Positions 6,393 to 9,489 of a DNA stretch of 9,489 nucleotides are shown here, in pieces. Every line of letters begins with the position of its first letter. The stretch's first letter is position 1. The DNA comes from Anaerolineales bacterium (GTDB lineage Bacteria; Chloroflexota; Anaerolineae; Promineifilales; Promineifilaceae). The notes beneath the pieces were generated by a model that saw nothing but the letters and a program-made list of their open reading frames with translations, was not told the origin of the DNA and made no database searches. Made by a program: the position numbers and the translations under genes. The DNA lies in assembly GCA_020432595.1 (NCBI GenBank), contig JAGQGA010000163.1:1-9489 (forward strand), written 5' to 3'.

Positions 6393-7472
6393 ATGACAAC
6401 TTACAATGGGCCATTGCATGAAATGGCGATGACCACACCGACCATGTATTGGAATGACTCCTGCGCGGTGTCGGAATTGAGCTATGCCATTGAGCGAGGG
6501 GCATCGGGGGCGACAAGCAACCCCATTATTGTGCTAAATGCGTTGAAGAAGGAAATGCACCTGTGGCAAGCCCGCATTTACGAGATTATTGCCGACAACC
6601 CCACCTGGTCAGAAGCAGAGGTGGGAGCACAGGTTTATCGGGAAGTGGCGTTGCATGGAGCCAAGCTGCTGCTGCCGGTGCATGAGGCGACAGCGGGCAA
6701 GTGGGGGCGGCTATCCATTCAGACGGATCCCAGACTTTACCGCAACACCGAGGCAATTTTGGCGCAGGCAGAGTATTACGGCAATTTAGCCCCGAACATG
6801 CAGGTGAAAATGCCCGCCACCAGTGCCGGGATTAGCATGGTGGAAGAAGCAACTTATCGGGGCATCAATTTGAATATCACGGTGAGCTTTACTGTGCCGC
6901 AGGTGTTGGCGGCTGGGGCAGCCATTGAGCGGGGTCTGGCGCGGCGTGAGGCTGAAGGATTGGACACGAGCAAAATGTCCCCGGCCGTCACGATGATGGT
7001 GGGCCGTACCGATGATTGGATGAAGGTGACGGTCAAAAAAGAGGGCATTGCCATTGACCCTGCCTGCTTGGAGTGGGCGGGGGTGGCCTGTTTTAAACGG
7101 GCGTATGGCATTTACCAAGAGCGTGGGTATCGAGCCAAGCTACTGGCGGCGGCCTATCGCAATTTTTACCATTGGACGGAGTTTGTCGGGGGAGAGGTGC
7201 TGTTGACCATTCCCTGGGAGTGGCAGGTGAAGTTTAATGAGTCGGATGTGAAGCCGGTGCCGCGTATGGATGTGCCGGTGGCGGCGGAGATTATGGCGGC
7301 GTTGAGCAGGCAGATTCCAGAATTCCGTAGGGTGTATGAGCCAGATGGGATGAGCGTGGCTGAATTTGACACGTTTGGGGGCACCGTGCGGACGCTGCGC
7401 TCGTTTATTGAGGGGTCACATACCTTTGAAGGGGTGATTCGGGATATGATGTTGCCAAATCCAGATTTGTAG
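6393..7472 (+). CDS. Transaldolase-family protein in the iol operon
   Basis: The 359-residue product has the transaldolase TIM-barrel motifs in order: YWNDS (D22), GASGATSNPIIVLNAL (N43), LLLPVHEATAGKWGRLSIQTDP (E98), MQVKMPATSAGI with the Schiff-base lysine K139, RGINLNITVSFTVPQVLAAG (S165-T167 region) and SPAVTMMVGRTDDWM. The catalytic lysine and the acidic partners appear intact, so it should be an active class I aldolase/transaldolase. It starts directly after the iolC stop, with GAGAAGGA in the end of iolC as ribosome binding site, and precedes iolD. The classical pathway next needs cleavage of 2-deoxy-5-keto-gluconate 6-phosphate (normally by the class II aldolase IolJ), which is not found here, so this protein may take that step or a downstream carbon-shuffling step. 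A general pentose-phosphate transaldolase is the alternative. Confidence 0.88.
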   Translation: MTTYNGPLHEMAMTTPTMYWNDSCAVSELSYAIERGASGATSNPIIVLNALKKEMHLWQARIYEIIADNPTWSEAEVGAQVYREVALHGAKLLLPVHEATAGKWGRLSIQTDPRLYRNTEAILAQAEYYGNLAPNMQVKMPATSAGISMVEEATYRGINLNITVSFTVPQVLAAGAAIERGLARREAEGLDTSKMSPAVTMMVGRTDDWMKVTVKKEGIAIDPACLEWAGVACFKRAYGIYQERGYRAKLLAAAYRNFYHWTEFVGGEVLLTIPWEWQVKFNESDVKPVPRMDVPVAAEIMAALSRQIPEFRRVYEPDGMSVAEFDTFGGTVRTLRSFIEGSHTFEGVIRDMMLPNPDL

Positions 7473-7477
7473 GTCGC

Positions 7478-7543
7478 TAATCGGTAATCGGTAATCAGTA
7501 ACCGGTAATCAGTACCGATTACTGATTACCGGTTACTGATTAC
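7478..7543. repeat. 24-bp perfect inverted repeat of TAATCGG-type 7-bp units before iolD
   Basis: The left arm 7491-7514 and right arm 7520-7543 are exact reverse complements around the 5-nt loop CCGAT. Upstream units extend the array to about 7478, so five degenerate heptamers (TAATCGG, TAATCAG, TAACCGG) read in one direction and then return inverted. The fold would be a very stable hairpin in the iolC-iolD spacer, ending 7 nt before the iolD ribosome binding site. No T-run follows. Confidence 0.9.
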
Positions 7544-7550
7544 TGTACAG

Positions 7551-7556
7551 AAGGTG
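7551..7556 (+). promoter_or_regulatory. Ribosome binding site of iolD
   Basis: AAGGTG lies 4 nt before the iolD ATG at 7561, right after the hairpin. Confidence 0.65.
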
Positions 7557-7560
7557 TTGT

Positions 7561-9435
7561 ATGTCAACGATACGATTAACAATGGCGCAGGCGGTGATTG
7601 CGTTTTTGAAGAATCAATATGTGGAGCGGGATGGGGTAGAACGGCCGTTTTTCGCGGGCTGTTTTGGCATCTTTGGGCACGGCAACGTGGCCGGGGTTGG
7701 TCAGGCCTTGCAGGAAAACCCCGACTTTCGCTATTATCAGACCCGCAACGAGCAGGCGATGGTGCATACGGCGGCGGCCTATGCCAAAATGAGCAACCGG
7801 CTGCAAACCCTGATTTGCACCACTTCGATTGGACCGGGTGCCACCAACATGCTGACGGCAGCGGCGGGAGCCACCATTAACCGGTTGCCGGTGCTGCTGC
7901 TGCCGGGGGACATTTTTGCTCGGCGCAACGTCGCCCCGGTGCTGCAGCAGTTAGAATCCGAACACAGCCAGGACATCTCGGTGAACGATTGTTTTAAGCC
8001 CATTAGCCGCTATTGGGACCGAATCAACCGGCCAGACCAGATTTTGCTGGCTTTGCCAGAGGCGATGCGGGTGTTGACCAGCCCGGTGGACACAGGCGCG
8101 GTGACGCTGGCGCTGCCGCAGGATGTGCAGGCGGAGGCGTTTGATTACCCGACGGCCTTTTTTGCCAAGCGGGTGTGGCATGTGGCGCGGAACCGGGCAG
8201 ATGCGGCCAGTGTGGCGCGGGCTGTTGAGTGGATTCGGGGGGCGAAACGGCCGTTTATCGTCGCCGGAGGTGGCACTCTCTACAGCGAAGCTACCGAGCA
8301 ACTGCGCCAATTTGTGGAGCAAACCGGCATTCCCGTGGGTGAAACAATGGCGGGTAAGGGCAGCCTCCGTTATGACCATCCCCTGTGCATGGGTGCCGTG
8401 GGAGCCACAGGCACCCTGGCGGCCAATCGGCTGGCAAAAGAGGCCGATGTGGTCATTGGCATTGGCACGCGCTACAGCGATTTCACCACCGCCAGCAAAA
8501 CCGCCTTCCAAAACCCCAACGTGTGTTTTATCAACATTAACGTGGCCGAATTTGATGCCTACAAGCACAACGCCCTGCCGCTGGTGGGCGACGCTCAAGT
8601 AACGTTGGCAGAATTGTCACAAGCGTTGGGCGATTACCACGTGGATGGCGACTATGAAGCCACAGCCAACGCCCTTCACGATGAGTGGGAGGCAGAAGTA
8701 CAACGCATTTACGATATTCGCCACGAGCCATTGGTGAGCCAGGGCGAGCTAATTGGGGCGGTTAATGATTTGGGCGACCCGGAGGCGGTGATGGTGTGTG
8801 CGGCGGGTAGCTTGCCGGGCGATTTGCACAAGCTGTGGCGCAGCCGTCACCCCAAACAGTACCATTTGGAATATGGCAATAGCTGTATGGGGTATGAGAT
8901 TGCGGGCGGCTTGGGCATCAAGATGGCTGACCCGCAGCGCGAAGTGTATGTTTTGGTGGGGGATGGCAGCTATTTGATGTTGTCGGCCGATATTGTGACC
9001 TCGGTACAGGAAGGCTACAAGCTGACGATTGTACTGATGGATAACAGCGGTTATAAGAGCATCGGGGCGTTGAGCCGTTCGCTTGGCAGCCAGGGGTTTG
9101 GCACGCGCTATGTGTTCCCTAAAGATGGCGGATTGCCGAGTGATACGGCCGTTTCTGTGCAAACGCTCCCTGTTGATTTGGCCGCCAATGCCCGCAGCTT
9201 GGGGGCACATGTGATAGAATGTGCCACTTACGATGACTTTGTTACGGCTCTGAAAACTGCAAAAACCATTGACCGCACAACGGTTATTTATGTTCGCAAC
9301 GACCGCTATGTCGGTGTACCTGGCTATGAAAGCTGGTGGGATGGGCCCGTTGCCGAGGGAAGTACGATGCATACCGTGCAGGCGGCGCGGGAAGAGTGGG
9401 AAGATAATCGGGCAAAGGAACGATATTTTCTTTAG
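7561..9435 (+). CDS. iolD: 3D-(3,5/4)-trihydroxycyclohexane-1,2-dione acylhydrolase IolD
   Basis: IolD is a thiamine-diphosphate enzyme that hydrolytically opens the ring of the inositol-derived dione to give 5-deoxy-glucuronate. The product has 624 residues, the normal length. The N-terminal pyrimidine-binding domain (about 1-200) has TMAQAVIAFLKNQYVE, GCFGIFGHGNVAGVGQAL and the activating glutamate E64 in RNEQAMVHTAAAYAK. The central domain (about 220-360) includes KRPFIVAGGG. The C-terminal diphosphate-binding domain has the Mg/ThDP motif G467-D468-G469 ending at D494-N495, and SIGALSRSLGSQGFGTRYVF, which is IolD-like. It is the last gene before a hairpin. It carries three palindrome copies (7640-7649, 8246-8255 and the core at 9145-9153). 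Confidence 0.96.
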   Translation: MSTIRLTMAQAVIAFLKNQYVERDGVERPFFAGCFGIFGHGNVAGVGQALQENPDFRYYQTRNEQAMVHTAAAYAKMSNRLQTLICTTSIGPGATNMLTAAAGATINRLPVLLLPGDIFARRNVAPVLQQLESEHSQDISVNDCFKPISRYWDRINRPDQILLALPEAMRVLTSPVDTGAVTLALPQDVQAEAFDYPTAFFAKRVWHVARNRADAASVARAVEWIRGAKRPFIVAGGGTLYSEATEQLRQFVEQTGIPVGETMAGKGSLRYDHPLCMGAVGATGTLAANRLAKEADVVIGIGTRYSDFTTASKTAFQNPNVCFININVAEFDAYKHNALPLVGDAQVTLAELSQALGDYHVDGDYEATANALHDEWEAEVQRIYDIRHEPLVSQGELIGAVNDLGDPEAVMVCAAGSLPGDLHKLWRSRHPKQYHLEYGNSCMGYEIAGGLGIKMADPQREVYVLVGDGSYLMLSADIVTSVQEGYKLTIVLMDNSGYKSIGALSRSLGSQGFGTRYVFPKDGGLPSDTAVSVQTLPVDLAANARSLGAHVIECATYDDFVTALKTAKTIDRTTVIYVRNDRYVGVPGYESWWDGPVAEGSTMHTVQAAREEWEDNRAKERYFL

Positions 9436-9485
9436 TGCGGAGTGCGTGGTGCGTTTGGCGCACCACGTACCACGCACCATTTCTT
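9434..9485 (+). terminator. Hairpin after iolD, possible terminator, same heptamer repeat family
   Basis: Arms 9434-9453 and 9459-9478 match at 16 of 20 positions around the loop TTTGG, with the inner 9 bp perfect. A short T-rich stretch (ATTTCTT) follows at 9479-9485. It overlaps the iolD stop codon. The right arm is the exact reverse complement of 4817-4836, so it also belongs to the dispersed repeat family. Termination after iolD would fit the operon end, but the T-run is weak. Confidence 0.5.
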
Positions 9486-9489
9486 GAAG

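Larger units (their letters stand above)
708..9153. repeat. Dispersed palindrome AACGGCCGTT (8 full copies, 2 more cores)
   Basis: Full copies lie at 708-717, 855-864, 1697-1706, 2041-2050, 3456-3465, 4191-4200, 7640-7649 and 8246-8255. The core ACGGCCGTT lies at 877-885 and 9145-9153, and shorter relatives (CGGCCGTT) at 154-161 and 4059-4066. All ten listed copies are inside genes. In seven they are read as Thr-Ala-Val, and in three as Arg-Pro-Phe/Leu. A given 10-mer is expected about 0.01 times in 9.5 kb. None is seen from 4201 to 7639 (four-helix-bundle gene, iolC, transaldolase). Confidence 0.9.

Noticed and set aside
7951..8598. Reverse-strand open frame of 215 residues opposite iolD
   Set aside because: Shadow of iolD, with no recognisable protein and no ribosome binding site.
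8749..9480. Long reverse-strand open frame (243 residues) opposite iolD
   Set aside because: It lies antisense to a clear iolD. The translation shows no family motif and the frame is open because of the codon pattern of the real gene.

Overview
This window is most of a myo-inositol (or inositol-derivative) catabolic operon. Every gene lies on the + strand and most are tightly packed. Three genes are recognised firmly: iolB (3928-4812), iolC (5373-6392) and iolD (7561-9435). The iol enzymes that would act at the other steps (iolG, iolE, iolJ, iolA), the iolR regulator and a transporter are not identified here, although the truncated Gfo/Idh/MocA dehydrogenase at the left edge could be an inositol dehydrogenase. 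The style suggests an environmental bacterium of mid GC content. Chloroflexota (Anaerolineae-like) is my best guess from the gene mix and the repeat-rich spacers, but that is an impression and not a demonstrated placement.

Layout: 1-530, C-terminal end of a Gfo/Idh/MocA oxidoreductase. 616-1758, phytanoyl-CoA dioxygenase (PhyH)-type Fe(II)/2-oxoglutarate oxygenase. 1868-3031, membrane fatty-acid-desaturase-type di-iron enzyme. 3034-3849, PanB-like protein lacking several PanB active-site residues. 3928-4812, iolB. 4879-5376, a small four-helix-bundle (23S rRNA intervening-sequence/S23-type) protein set between inverted repeats. 5373-6392, iolC. 6393-7472, a transaldolase-family protein. 7561-9435, iolD. 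A hairpin follows iolD and may be a terminator. No stretch over 300 bases lacks a gene.

How the genes may work together: IolD opens the ring of 3D-(3,5/4)-trihydroxycyclohexane-1,2-dione, IolB isomerises 5-deoxy-glucuronate, and IolC phosphorylates 2-deoxy-5-keto-gluconate. The next classical step, aldol cleavage by IolJ, has no class II aldolase gene here. A transaldolase-family gene and a PanB-like gene, both belonging to families that do aldol-type chemistry, occupy the cluster instead. Two iron-dependent oxygenase-type genes precede them and may adapt the pathway to an unusual substrate (inference).

Two non-genic layers stand out. First, most longer spacers carry inverted repeats built from degenerate 7-bp tandem units in three sequence flavours. 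One such pair encloses the four-helix-bundle gene, like a possible mobile or intervening-sequence-like element. Second, the 10-bp palindrome AACGGCCGTT is dispersed inside genes at far above chance frequency. It usually marks a point where the coding strand stops being G-rich and becomes balanced or C-rich.
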